Below, in pieces: positions 1 to 7,368 of a stretch of 64,000 bases of DNA; position 1 is the stretch's first letter, and each line of letters begins with the position of its first letter. Below the pieces are notes generated by a model, which saw only the letters and a list, made by a program, of their open reading frames with translations, searched no databases and had not been told where the DNA came from. The DNA is taken from assembly GCF_001651865.1 (NCBI RefSeq), contig NZ_LPUX01000053.1:496001-560000 (forward strand). Reading direction: 5' to 3'. The position numbers and the translations under genes are program-made. Source of the DNA: Sinorhizobium glycinis (GTDB lineage: Bacteria; Pseudomonadota; Alphaproteobacteria; Rhizobiales; Rhizobiaceae).

Positions 1-1
1 G

Positions 2-754
2 AAACTGGTGTTCTTCTTCGACGAGGCGCATCTCCTCTTCAACGATGCACCCAAGGTGCTCGTCGAGCGCGTCGAACAGGTGGTGCGGCTGATCCGCTCC
101 AAGGGCGTCGGCGTCTATTTCGTCACCCAGAATCCGCTCGACGTGCCGGAGACCGTGCTCGCCCAGCTCGGCAACCGCGTCCAGCATGCGCTGCGGGCCT
201 ATTCGCCGCGCGAGCAGAAGGCGGTGAGGACGGCGGCCGAGACGTTCCGCCCCAATCCGGATTTCGACTGCGCCGAGGTGATCACCAATCTCGGCACCGG
301 CGAGGCGCTGGTGTCGACGCTCGAGGGCAAGGGTTCGCCCTCGATGGTCGAGCGGACCCTGATCCGGCCGCCCGCCTCGCGGCTCGGGCCGCTGACGGAC
401 GCCGAGCGGCAGAATGTGATGAATGTCAGCCCCGTACGCGGTCTCTACGACGAGGACTTCGATCGGGAATCGGCCTACGAGATGCTGGTCAAGCGGGCCG
501 AAAAGGCGGCCGAGGCCGCCGAACAGGCCGAAGCGCAGGCTGCCGAAGAACAGACCGGCCGCAGCCGCTGGACCCTCCCGGGCTTCGGGGACGACGCAGA
601 AGAGGACGCCCGAGGCCGACAGGCCCGGCCGCGTTCATCCGGCTATCAGCGCGAAACGATCATGGAGGCGGCGATGAAATCGGTCGCCCGCACGGTCGCG
701 ACCCAGGTTGGACGGGCACTGGTCCGCGGTATTCTCGGCAGCCTGAAGCGATAG
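2..754 (+). CDS. HerA/YjgR-like ATPase (DUF853), 3' part only
   Basis: This is the C-terminal half of a larger gene whose start lies left of the window. The open frame runs in from the first bases. The visible protein begins at a Walker B strand (LVFFFDEAH) and continues into a segment with a polar sensor-type motif (VYFVTQNP), as in the HerA-related DUF853/YjgR ATPases. These are predicted ring-forming P-loop NTPases of uncertain role. Walker A is outside the window. The later part holds an Ala/Glu-rich stretch (about residues 160-185 of the visible part) and a basic, helical C-terminus ending in LKR. Family assignment rests on recognised motif context; the function is unknown. Confidence 0.85.
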   Translation, partial: KLVFFFDEAHLLFNDAPKVLVERVEQVVRLIRSKGVGVYFVTQNPLDVPETVLAQLGNRVQHALRAYSPREQKAVRTAAETFRPNPDFDCAEVITNLGTGEALVSTLEGKGSPSMVERTLIRPPASRLGPLTDAERQNVMNVSPVRGLYDEDFDRESAYEMLVKRAEKAAEAAEQAEAQAAEEQTGRSRWTLPGFGDDAEEDARGRQARPRSSGYQRETIMEAAMKSVARTVATQVGRALVRGILGSLKR

Positions 755-856
755 GCTAGGCTCGGGCTTGCGCTCGCGCCTCTCTCCTGCTTACGGAGGT
801 GCAGCGATCCGTCATCGGCAAAGTTGCCGCCAGGTATCGCCCGGAAAGGACCGACA

Positions 857-1068
857 ATGGACGTCAAGGATTCGAACGGCGCCATCCTGAAGGATGGCGA
901 CAATGTCACTCTGGTCAAGGACCTGAAGGTGAAGGGAACCTCGACCACGCTGAAGCGCGGTACGCTGGTGAAAGGCATCCGCCTGACGGACAATCCGGAT
1001 GAGGTCGAGTGCCGTGTCGAAAAGGTCAGGGGCTGGTGCTGCGCACCGAATTTCTCAAGAAGGCCTGA
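857..1068 (+). pseudogene. PhnA-like small protein, apparent 1-nt frameshift near the 3' end
   Basis: From ATG 857 (GAAAGGA six bases upstream) the frame encodes about 58 residues typical of the PhnA C-terminal domain: MDVKDSNG, then DGDNVTLVKDLKVKG, then TLKRGTLVKGIRLTDN. At about 1028-1033 the reading leaves the family. The expected tail (GLVLRTEFLKKA, stop at 1066-1068) is present intact in the +1 frame. One additional G in the G run at 1029-1032 would restore a 70-residue protein. As written, translation reads on to 1108 with an unrelated C-terminus. Either this is a real recent mutation or a homopolymer base-call error. PhnA proteins are historically linked to alkylphosphonate operons, but their role is not established. 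Confidence 0.75.
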
Positions 1069-1075
1069 TGGCGCC

Positions 1076-1179
1076 CTACAGCGCGGTGCGTCTTTTCAGA
1101 CGCACTAAGGACGCTGTAGCACTTTGAATCGCTGCATGTTTTTTTCTTAAAATGGCTACGATTTAAGGAAACATGCAGT
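1076..1179 (+). repeat. RIME-type palindromic intergenic repeat, copy 1 of 3
   Basis: About 104 bp. It contains an outer pair CTACAGCG/CGCTGTAG enclosing a GTGCGTC/GACGCAC hairpin. A second long hairpin follows, with arms CTGCATGTTT/AAACATGCAG. Closely similar copies lie at 42736-42840 (same strand) and 50713-50816 (opposite strand). The two-palindrome architecture and size match the Rhizobium intergenic mosaic elements described in the literature; the exact subfamily was not checked. Confidence 0.85.
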
Positions 1180-1205
1180 GGATCCAGTAGTGGGTGAAAA
1201 GGGCG

Positions 1206-1233
1206 GCTGAAGCCCGCAGCTGCGGGCTTCAGC
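1206..1233 (-). terminator. Perfect 28-bp palindrome, likely ohr terminator
   Basis: The sequence GCTGAAGCCCGCAG followed directly by its reverse complement forms a 14-bp GC-rich stem. Read on the minus strand, downstream of ohr, it is followed by CGCCCTTTTC, a short T run as expected for an intrinsic terminator. On the plus strand no T run follows. Confidence 0.6.
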
Positions 1234-1254
1234 AACAAGAAGCACGATATACTC

Positions 1255-1677
1255 TCAGGCCACAGAAAGTTTCACGTCGACATTGCCACGGGTCGCATGG
1301 CTGTAGGGGCAAACGATATGCGCCTTCTGGACGAGGTCTTCGAGCACGGCCTTGTCGACGCCGGGCGAAGAGATTTCAAGCGCCGCATCGATGTAGAAAC
1401 CCGTGCCGTCGTCACGCGGACCGATGCCGACCGCGCCTGTCACTTTGGTGTCTTCCGCAAGCTTTACCTTCTCTTTGCCGGCGACGAACTTCAGCGCGCC
1501 GAGGAAGCAGGCGGAATAGCCGGCGGCAAAAAGCTGCTCCGGATTGGTGCCGCGTGCCCCATCCCCGCCAAGTTCCTTCGGCAGGGTGAGGGTCACGTCG
1601 AGAACGCCGTCGGCGCTTTTGGCCTGGCCGGCGCGGCCTCCGGTGGCGGATGCGGTGGTGCGATAGAGAATGGGCAT
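1255..1677 (-). CDS. ohr: Organic hydroperoxide resistance protein Ohr
   Basis: The 140-residue protein has the full Ohr/OsmC-fold layout. Ohr is a cytosolic, lipoyl-dependent thiol peroxidase that reduces organic hydroperoxides. The two redox cysteines are at Cys57 ([10 protein letters not shown]) and Cys123 ([13 protein letters not shown]); Arg15 and Glu47 (TNPEQLF) sit where the active-site Arg and Glu are found in the family. Length is typical. It is transcribed divergently from ohrR, with a 20-bp dyad between them, so peroxide-inducible repression by OhrR is expected. The upstream sequence carries AGGAGAACTGCC before the ATG. Confidence 0.96.
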   Translation of the reverse strand: MPILYRTTASATGGRAGQAKSADGVLDVTLTLPKELGGDGARGTNPEQLFAAGYSACFLGALKFVAGKEKVKLAEDTKVTGAVGIGPRDDGTGFYIDAALEISSPGVDKAVLEDLVQKAHIVCPYSHATRGNVDVKLSVA

Positions 1678-1728
1678 GGCAGTTCTCCTTCCTGGTTTGG
1701 TTGTCGATGGACGTTGAATAGCTCAAAA

Positions 1729-1748
1729 TTAAATTGCGCGCAAATTAA
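1729..1748. promoter_or_regulatory. Candidate OhrR operator
   Basis: A 20-bp near-perfect dyad (TTAAATTGCG followed by CGCAAATTAA, two symmetrical mismatches) lies between the divergent ohr and ohrR genes, about 50 bp from each start. An AT-rich second half-site (TTTGCAAATTGCA) follows at about 1750-1762. MarR/OhrR proteins bind AT-rich dyads of this kind. Assignment is by position and symmetry only. Confidence 0.6.
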
Positions 1749-1792
1749 TTTTGCAAATTGCATTCACCTCATGAATTTGCGACAATAGCGGC

Positions 1793-2284
1793 ATGACGAC
1801 AAAAGCGGCAAAATTCCAGGATGCATTGCCCGACGAGGCGCTGGCCCTCGGCCAGCAACTGTGCTTTGCCGTCTATTCCGCCGCGCATGCCTTCAACCGG
1901 GTCTACAAGCCGCTCCTCGACCGCTTTGGGATCACCTATCCGCAATATCTCGTGCTGCTTGCGCTCTGGCAACGGAACGGTATGACGGTGAAGCGGATCG
2001 GCGAAGAGTTGGGCCTCGATTCCGGCACCCTCTCGCCCCTGCTCAAGCGGCTGGAGGCGGCCGGCTATGTCGGGCGGATGCGCGACCCCGCCGACGAAAG
2101 ACAGGTTATCGTCAGCCTCACGGAGAACGGCCGGCGTCTGAAGACCGAGGCTTTCAGGATTCTCGCGGAGATCGGCAGGGCGACGGGATGCAGTCTCGAG
2201 GAAGTCGGCGAACTGCGTGACGCGCTGCATCGGCTGACGCAGCGCCTCGCCGACGGTCCGGTCGAGGGACCGGAAGCCGAATGA
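1793..2284 (+). CDS. ohrR: MarR-family organic peroxide sensor OhrR
   Basis: This 163-residue winged-helix protein has the OhrR hallmarks: the peroxide-sensing cysteine at Cys24 (QQLCFAVYSA) and the conserved segment YKPLLDRFGITYPQYLVLL. The recognition helix region is around residues 75-95 (LGLDSGTLSPLLKRLE), with the wing at RDPADERQVIVSLT. Oxidation of the cysteine by organic peroxides releases the repressor from DNA in characterised homologues. It sits head-to-head with ohr. The C-terminal tail (EEVGELRDAL onward) is longer than in minimal MarR proteins and has a second cysteine near residue 128, compatible with a 2-Cys OhrR. Confidence 0.95.
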   Translation: MTTKAAKFQDALPDEALALGQQLCFAVYSAAHAFNRVYKPLLDRFGITYPQYLVLLALWQRNGMTVKRIGEELGLDSGTLSPLLKRLEAAGYVGRMRDPADERQVIVSLTENGRRLKTEAFRILAEIGRATGCSLEEVGELRDALHRLTQRLADGPVEGPEAE

Positions 2285-2297
2285 TCCGTCAAAAGGG

Positions 2298-3068
2298 TCA
2301 GATGACGAGAATCGGCGCCTTGCCGCGCACGCGATCATAGAGATCGATGACGTCCTGGTTGATCATGCGGACGCAGCCCGACGAGACGGCCTTGCCGATC
2401 GACTGCCATTCCGGCGTCCCATGGACGCGATAGAGCGTGTCCTGACCATTTTGAAAAATATAGAGCGCGCGCGAGCCGAGCGGATTGTCGAGGCCCGGCG
2501 GCATGCCGCCGTTGTCGGCCGAGTATTTGGCGAGCACCGGCTGCCGGGCGATCATCGAATCCGGCGGCGTCCATCTCGGCCACTTCTGCTTCCATTGGAT
2601 GACGCCGCGCCCGGACCAGGCGAAGCCTTCGCGGCCAAGGCCCACACCATAGCGCGTGGCGCTGCCGCCGGTCCCGATCAGGTAAAGATAGCGATCGGCC
2701 GTATCGACGACGATCGTGCCGGGCGCCTCGCCGAACGGATCACTGACCTCCTGGCGATAGAAGCGCGGGTCGATCTGCCGGTAGGGCACCGCCGGTATGA
2801 GAAAGCCGCCATCGTCCTTTTCCGCGTAGATATCGGCGAAATAGGCGTCCTGCGGCGGCAGGCCGGTCAGCGGCTCTTCGATGATGCCCTCGGCGCGCGG
2901 GTCGATCCAGCGGCTTTCTAGAGCAGGGTTACGGTAGACCGGCATCGTTTCCTGGCGAAACCGGTCGGTGTTCATCGACGACGTGCAGCCCGCAAGGCCG
3001 GCGGAGGCGACTGCGAGTCCGGATGCGCGGAGAAACTGGCGGCGGGAAAAGTCAGGCAGCGATGACAT
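2298..3068 (-). CDS. L,D-transpeptidase (YkuD domain) with Tat/lipoprotein-like signal
   Basis: The chosen ATG at 3068 gives 256 residues starting with SRRQFLRASG, a twin-arginine-like signal, followed by a lipobox (LAGC, Cys near 28). The frame is open to 3161, but the extra N-terminal residues have no signal character. The catalytic YkuD domain occupies roughly residues 110-256, with RVHGTPEWQ and the nucleophile motif SSGCVRM near the end. These enzymes form 3-3 peptidoglycan cross-links or attach proteins to peptidoglycan in the periplasm. It ends 13 bp from ohrR in convergent orientation. A second YkuD protein is encoded at 61080-61577. Confidence 0.88.
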   Translation of the reverse strand: MSSLPDFSRRQFLRASGLAVASAGLAGCTSSMNTDRFRQETMPVYRNPALESRWIDPRAEGIIEEPLTGLPPQDAYFADIYAEKDDGGFLIPAVPYRQIDPRFYRQEVSDPFGEAPGTIVVDTADRYLYLIGTGGSATRYGVGLGREGFAWSGRGVIQWKQKWPRWTPPDSMIARQPVLAKYSADNGGMPPGLDNPLGSRALYIFQNGQDTLYRVHGTPEWQSIGKAVSSGCVRMINQDVIDLYDRVRGKAPILVI

Positions 3069-3412
3069 CGAACTCTGATGGTTTGAGTGCAGCGAGGAAA
3101 GAGAGCGGTGCGACGATGATTCTGCGTCGAGCAAAGCCATCCTGGTGATCGATATCGACAAGTCGGAGCAGGACGCAAGCTAAAAACTGCGCCCGCGATC
3201 GTACTCCAGGCTCGCATTTACGGCTGGAGCCGGGCTTGCGCCAGTAAACACGCAATCACGATTGTGGCACCGCGCTTTACAACCGCGAACGGTGCGACCG
3301 TTCGGAGAGCGGCTCTCATCAAAAGATTTCATGCGCACATCAAAGCGGACGGCTACAGCAGGCATCGACAATTGCGTATGAAATCGCGCATCGCCAACCG
3401 AGGAGGCCGAAG
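3069..3412. other. Intergenic region, divergent promoters
   Basis: About 340 bp between two divergent genes. It must carry promoters for both the L,D-transpeptidase and the glutathione S-transferase. I see no repeat, strong hairpin or credible ORF in it. Confidence 0.5.
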
Positions 3413-4072
3413 ATGCTGACGATTTATGGTGTTTACCGCTCACGCGCATCGCGCAACTACTGGATGGCCCGCGAACTCGGCATTCCCTTCAAGTCGGTCC
3501 CGGTCATCCAGGCTCGCCGCCTCGCCGATCCGCTGGCCGCGGACGCTCCGCTCAACACACGCTCACCGAGCTTCCTCGCCGTCAATCCGATGGGCCTCAT
3601 ACCGGCAATCGACGACGACGGGCTGATATTGACCGAATCCCTTGCCAACAATCTCTATCTCGCCCGCAAACACGGCGGGCCGCTGGCGCCGACCGATATT
3701 GCCGAGGAAGGGCAGATCGGCAACTGGACCATGTGGGCAGCGACCGAAATCGAGCCGCATGCGGTCAAGATCGTCCTCGCCTATGACGACGGCATCGAGA
3801 ACACGCCCGACGGGCAGGCCCTGATCGCCGCCTGCGGGCGGTCGCTCGAGAAAGCCTTTACCAGGCTCGAGGCGCATCTCGACGGCCGCGACTACCTGGT
3901 CGGCGGCCGCTTTACCGTTGCCGACCTGAATCTGGCGGAGGTGTTCCGCTACACGATGAGCCAGACCGCGCTATTCGAACGGCACCCGCGCGTCAAGGCG
4001 TGGCTGGCGCGCTGCCAATCCAGGCCGCACTTCAAGGCGATGATGGAAGAGCGGCTGAAGGAGCCGGAATAG
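3413..4072 (+). CDS. Glutathione S-transferase family protein
   Basis: A 219-residue cytosolic GST. The thioredoxin-fold N-domain covers residues 1-85 ([19 protein letters not shown], then the cis-Pro region [13 protein letters not shown] and the glutathione-contacting [11 protein letters not shown]). The all-helical C-domain contains the N-capping box pattern [18 protein letters not shown] strong ribosome site (GAGGAGG) lies seven bases before the ATG. Substrate is not predictable. Its last 41 bp overlap the convergent LysR gene. Confidence 0.9.
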   Translation: MLTIYGVYRSRASRNYWMARELGIPFKSVPVIQARRLADPLAADAPLNTRSPSFLAVNPMGLIPAIDDDGLILTESLANNLYLARKHGGPLAPTDIAEEGQIGNWTMWAATEIEPHAVKIVLAYDDGIENTPDGQALIAACGRSLEKAFTRLEAHLDGRDYLVGGRFTVADLNLAEVFRYTMSQTALFERHPRVKAWLARCQSRPHFKAMMEERLKEPE

Positions 4073-4967
4073 CAGAGAGCTGCCGCATCCCCTCCTCCAC
4101 CTCTTCGCGCACCCATTGCTTGAAGGCGAGCGCCGCCTTGCTTTCACGCCTGGAGGCCGAGGTCACGAAATAATGCCCGAAGCCCGTTTTGGCGCGGATC
4201 CCAAAAGGTGCCACGAGGCTGCCCTTCATCACGGCATAGCCGGCAAGCGTCTGCCAGGCGATCATGACGCCCTGGCCGGCAATAGCGGCATCGAGCGCCA
4301 GGGACGCGTCGTTGAAGGTGTGGCGCACGGTCATCTCGGCGCCGGAAAGGCCGGCCGCCTTCAACCACACCTCCCAAGAGAACATCGCGTGCTCGTCGAT
4401 TACTGCCGGCAGCGACAGGATGTCCGCCGGCTCGCGCAGTCCCGCGGCCAAGGCCGGCGAGCAGACGGGAAAGACCTCCTGCTCCAACAGCAACTCGGCG
4501 CGCACGCCCGGCCAATGTCCCGCGCCCACGCGAATGGCGAGATCGACATCGGAGGTGTCGAGGTTGGCGAGCTTCGTGGTCGCATCGATCCGAAGCCTGA
4601 TTTCGGGATAACGGTCGGCAAAGTGATTGAGCCGGTAGACGAGCCAGCGCGCCGCAAAGACCGGCGCCACGGAAACCGTCAGCACCGATTCGTCACGGCG
4701 TCGGGCCCCAGCCACCGCTTCGGCAAGTTCGGCAAAGGCGCTCGAGAGCCGCACCAAGAGCAAGCGGCCCGCCTCCGTCGGCACCAGGCCCCGCGGTAAG
4801 CGCTCGAAAAGTGTCCGGCCAAGCTGCGCCTCGGTCTTGGCAATCTGCTGGCTCACGGCACCGGGCGTCACGCCGAGTTCTTCCGCCGCGGCGGCGAGCG
4901 ACCCCAGCCGCCCGGCCGCCTCGACGGCGCGCAGCCCGTTCAGATGGATCGTGTTGAGGTCTTTCAT
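4032..4967 (-). CDS. LysR-family transcriptional regulator
   Basis: The 311-residue protein has an N-terminal winged HTH (residues about 8-65: [34 protein letters not shown] in outline, then [15 protein letters not shown]). A periplasmic-binding-protein-like effector domain runs from about residue 90 to 295. The sequence style ([15 protein letters not shown]) resembles the GcvA branch. The regulated genes are unknown. Its 3' end overlaps the GST gene in convergent orientation, so antisense interference between the transcripts is possible. Confidence 0.92.
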   Translation of the reverse strand: MKDLNTIHLNGLRAVEAAGRLGSLAAAAEELGVTPGAVSQQIAKTEAQLGRTLFERLPRGLVPTEAGRLLLVRLSSAFAELAEAVAGARRRDESVLTVSVAPVFAARWLVYRLNHFADRYPEIRLRIDATTKLANLDTSDVDLAIRVGAGHWPGVRAELLLEQEVFPVCSPALAAGLREPADILSLPAVIDEHAMFSWEVWLKAAGLSGAEMTVRHTFNDASLALDAAIAGQGVMIAWQTLAGYAVMKGSLVAPFGIRAKTGFGHYFVTSASRRESKAALAFKQWVREEVEEGMRQLSAIPAPSAALPSSP

Positions 4968-5151
4968 ATAGGTTTTCTAAACGAAGCACGGGGCAATCTC
5001 AATTGCAAACTCATCCGAACAGGAAGATGCTGCCAGTAACTGCTTTGGCTAGATGGAGCAATTTCGCTGCCAGTTCAAAGCGTTGTGAATGGCCGCGTAT
5101 TTGATCTGAACGCATTCATGACATCGTGGAACATCGAAGGGAGGGCCCGCC

Positions 5152-5349
5152 ATGCCGAAGCTTTTCTCTATTCTGAAACTGATCGCACCGCAGCGCGACC
5201 ATCAAGCCGAAGCGCCTGCCGCTTGGCTGCGCGATCCGCTCCAGCATCCCGATCTTGCGCGCATGGCGGAGCGCGAGCTTGCGGACCTGCCATTCCCCGG
5301 CTGGCCATGGCCTCGCGCGACTGCAAGCAACACTTGCGGCCGCGCCTGA
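5152..5349 (+). CDS. Small conserved-looking hypothetical protein, 65 aa
   Basis: This short ORF is supported by a good ribosome site (AAGGGAGGG, six bases before the ATG). The composition is coding-like: MPKLFSILKLIAP, then WLRDPLQHPDLARMAERELADLPFPG. The pattern HPDL..M..RELADLPF resembles short rhizobial proteins with a similar C-terminal helix, but I cannot name a family. There is no signal peptide or cysteine pair. It lies 53 bp upstream of the MmcQ/YjbR gene in the same direction, so the two may be cotranscribed. Confidence 0.6.
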   Translation: MPKLFSILKLIAPQRDHQAEAPAAWLRDPLQHPDLARMAERELADLPFPGWPWPRATASNTCGRA

Positions 5350-5402
5350 TCGCGGTCACAGTTCGGGTTCTATCCGCTCCTGGCGAACGACGGCTGTCAC
5401 CG

Positions 5403-5768
5403 ATGATGCAGGAGATCGACACAGTCTTTGCGCGCGTCCGGCGCCTTGCCGAAGCGGCCGGCCTGCCGGAAACGACCGTCGGAACGTCCCATGGCACGCC
5501 GGCGCTGCTCGTCAGAGGCAAAAGCTTCGCGCGCATGAAGGACGCCGAGACGCTTGTGGTGATGTGCGCGCTCGAGGAGAAGGAAATGCTGATGGAACTC
5601 GATCCGTCGCACTTCTTCGAGACCGACCACTACAAGGGCTGGCCGGCAATGCTCGTGCGGCTCGCGATCATCGACGATGCAGCGCTGACGCAGAGGCTGA
5701 TCGCCGCCTGGCGTGAAAAGGCGCCGAAGCGGCTCGCGGCGCAATTCGTCGCCGCCGATTCGCGCTGA
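5403..5768 (+). CDS. MmcQ/YjbR-like DNA-binding protein
   Basis: A 121-residue protein of the MmcQ/YjbR (CyaY-like fold) family. It has the typical GTSHGTPALLVRGKSFARM segment, a central MCALEEKEMLMELDP strand and the C-terminal KGWPAMLVRLAIIDDAALTQRLIAAWREKAPKRL helices (given here in outline). The function is unproven; double-wing DNA binding has been proposed for the family. The frame is open upstream to 5085, but family similarity begins at the tandem ATGs at 5403/5406. There is no strong ribosome site at either. Confidence 0.85.
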   Translation: MMQEIDTVFARVRRLAEAAGLPETTVGTSHGTPALLVRGKSFARMKDAETLVVMCALEEKEMLMELDPSHFFETDHYKGWPAMLVRLAIIDDAALTQRLIAAWREKAPKRLAAQFVAADSR

Positions 5769-5772
5769 TCCG

Positions 5773-5877
5773 AAAGCGCGTCGCATTCAAAGCTATTCAC
5801 GCGGCGCGCTTTAGGTCTTTGTTTTCGTGCATGTCGTTGTCCCAAAACCGCTGCACACTTTTGGGCGACATGCACTA
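5773..5877. repeat. Palindromic intergenic repeat (GCGCGTCGC/GCGGCGCGC type)
   Basis: The left half, AAAGCGCGTCGC ... GCGGCGCGCTTT, is a dyad. The right half, GTGCATGTCG ... CGACATGCAC, is a second dyad around a CCAAAA/TTTTGG hairpin. A shortened relative occurs at 8117-8182. The right edge includes the TAG stop codon of the neighbouring GST gene. Confidence 0.7.
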
Positions 5878-6495
5878 GGCACGCACTACCTCCAGCACCC
5901 TGGCGACAGCCGGCCGCTCAGCCATCCGGTTGCGGTGGGCGAGGATTTTCGGGAACTGCGCCGGATCGACGCCGTCGCCCTCGAGCCAGCCGGCAATGGT
6001 GAAGAGATAGGGATCGGCGATCGTATAGGTCTCGCCCATGGCGAAGGGGCCGGTGAACATCGTGCCTTCGATGAGGGCGAAGCAATCAGCCATGTTCTTC
6101 GGCACCTTCGCCTTCATCGCCTCGTGTGCGGCCGGATCATCCGCCCAGCGTGCGGCTCGACGGGCATGCGCGTGGGCAACGTGGACCGTCGAGCAGAGAT
6201 AGCTCAGGAACGACTGCAGCCGGGCGAACTCGAAGGGATCGGCGACAGGCGCGAGCCGGGCATCGGGAAAGCTCTGCGCGACATAGGCCAGGATCGCCGG
6301 GGTTTCGCTCAGCGTGCCCCGGTCCGTCACCAGGGCGGGAACGCGGCCCTTCGGATTGACGGCGAGATATTCGGGCTTCGTCTGCTCGGCCTTCGAAAAG
6401 TCGACGCGCTGCGCCTCATAGGAGGCGCCCGCCTCCTCCAGCGCGATATGGGAGGCAAGCGAACAGGTTCCCGGCGTATAAAACAGTTTCAGCAT
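5875..6495 (-). CDS. Glutathione S-transferase (beta-class-like)
   Basis: The ATG at 6495 gives 206 residues and has GAGGAG seven bases upstream; another ATG two codons earlier sits too close to that site. The N-terminus MLKLFYTPGTCSLASHIALEE matches bacterial beta-class GSTs, which use a cysteine near residue 10 rather than a tyrosine. Next come the cis-Pro loop NPKGRVPAL and LSETPAIL. The C-terminal helical domain includes the TIADPYLF capping region. A role in detoxification or redox defence is likely, but the substrate is unknown. The stop codon lies inside the adjacent palindromic repeat. Confidence 0.9.
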   Translation of the reverse strand: MLKLFYTPGTCSLASHIALEEAGASYEAQRVDFSKAEQTKPEYLAVNPKGRVPALVTDRGTLSETPAILAYVAQSFPDARLAPVADPFEFARLQSFLSYLCSTVHVAHAHARRAARWADDPAAHEAMKAKVPKNMADCFALIEGTMFTGPFAMGETYTIADPYLFTIAGWLEGDGVDPAQFPKILAHRNRMAERPAVARVLEVVRA

Positions 6496-6600
6496 CAGCA
6501 TGCTCCTCGATCATCTGTCGAGCCGGCGCGGGAGAACCGGGTTCCCGCTCCGACGGCGCAACAGTTGCAGCGGCATTCGGGCAGCAGAAGAGATGAAATC

Positions 6601-6868
6601 GAAGGAATTGACAAGACCTGGTATTTGGTGGCCTTCGAGGGCCGGCCGCTCGAAGGCAAGGAGGTCATGCTCGACCATGTCGGCCTGCCGGACCTGGTCT
6701 CGGCGAAGACCGACGCAAAGGGCGTAGCGGGAGGTGACGCTGCGCAATGCAGGGCTGAACGTTTTGGCGGTCAGCCCTGACGTGCCGCTCGAAGGCCGCA
6801 GCGCCGCCGGCGAGGCCGGCTATACGGCGACGCTGACCTTCGTCGCCGAGCCGCATGTGGATGAATAG
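6601..6868 (+). pseudogene. Remnant of a DUF4198-like secreted protein, 5'-truncated and frameshifted
   Basis: One frame reads TWYLVAFEGRPLEGKEVMLDH and then SAKTDAKGVA up to about 6730. The continuation VTLRNAGLNVLAVSPDVPLEG ... YTATLTFVAEPHVDE (stop at 6866-6868) lies in the next frame. Together they resemble the C-terminal beta-sandwich of DUF4198-type periplasmic proteins, in which a TDAxG turn is followed by a V-T-L strand. Removing one G from the GGG at 6729-6731 would join the frames. No signal peptide or N-terminal domain is visible upstream of 6601, so the gene appears decayed. The family call is from pattern similarity only. Confidence 0.55.
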
Positions 6869-6907
6869 TCGCGTGATGCCGGCGGGAGATCCGCCGGCAC
6901 GCTTCAC

Positions 6908-7276
6908 TCACGCTGCCATGGCGGAACAGCCGGGCACCTCTTCGAGGCGATAGTAGACCGGGATGCCGCGCTCCAGGGCGATGCGCACGTCGTTGTCCGC
7001 GCCCTTGGAATCGCCCGGCAACCGCAGCACCGCATCGCAAAGTGCAAGCAGCCGGCCGGCGACGGGATGGAAGATCTCCTCATAGAGGTCGCCCCCCACA
7101 TCGGCCCCACCCGCCGCATGCCAGACGGGCAAGGCAACCCACTCGCCGATCATAGGGACATGTCCGGCTTTGAAAAGCGCATAGGACGGTTCCTCCAGAC
7201 GCTTCAAATTCTCCGCCATCTTGGACGGATCGTCGCCCGTACCCGAGCGATAGGGACCAGCTATCAGGATAAACAT
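6908..7276 (-). CDS. DUF4406 domain protein (nucleoside deoxyribosyltransferase-like fold)
   Basis: The 122-residue frame starts at ATG 7276 with GAGAGAG just upstream; an open extension to 7309 lacks a ribosome site. It begins MFILIAGPYRSGTGDDPSKM, the nucleotide-binding-type opening seen in DUF4406 and nucleoside 2-deoxyribosyltransferase-like proteins. It continues with ALFKAGHVPMIGEW, then CDAVLRLPGDSKGADNDV and an RGIPVYYRLEEVP C-terminus. It may act on a nucleoside or sugar-nucleotide. It is divergent from the DeoR regulator across a strong inverted repeat, which suggests control by it. Confidence 0.8.
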   Translation of the reverse strand: MFILIAGPYRSGTGDDPSKMAENLKRLEEPSYALFKAGHVPMIGEWVALPVWHAAGGADVGGDLYEEIFHPVAGRLLALCDAVLRLPGDSKGADNDVRIALERGIPVYYRLEEVPGCSAMAA

Positions 7277-7280
7277 GACT

Positions 7281-7354
7281 CTCTCCACGAAATTGCACGA
7301 ACATTCCAATCGTTTCTGGAATTTTCATGAAAGTTCATGCAATATCGTGAAGAG
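7281..7354. promoter_or_regulatory. Large interrupted inverted repeat between DUF4406 gene and deoR-type gene
   Basis: The left arm 7286-7302 (CACGAAATTGCACGAAC) and right arm 7333-7349 are complementary at 15 of 17 positions. Symmetry extends outward (CTCTC/AAGAG) and inward (ATTCCA at 7303-7308 with TGGAAT at 7317-7322). The right side carries an extra perfect 10-bp palindrome, TTTCATGAAA (7323-7332), that breaks the symmetry. The position between divergent starts and beside a DeoR gene points to an autoregulatory operator. Confidence 0.65.
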
Positions 7355-7368
7355 TCAAGGGGGAATCG

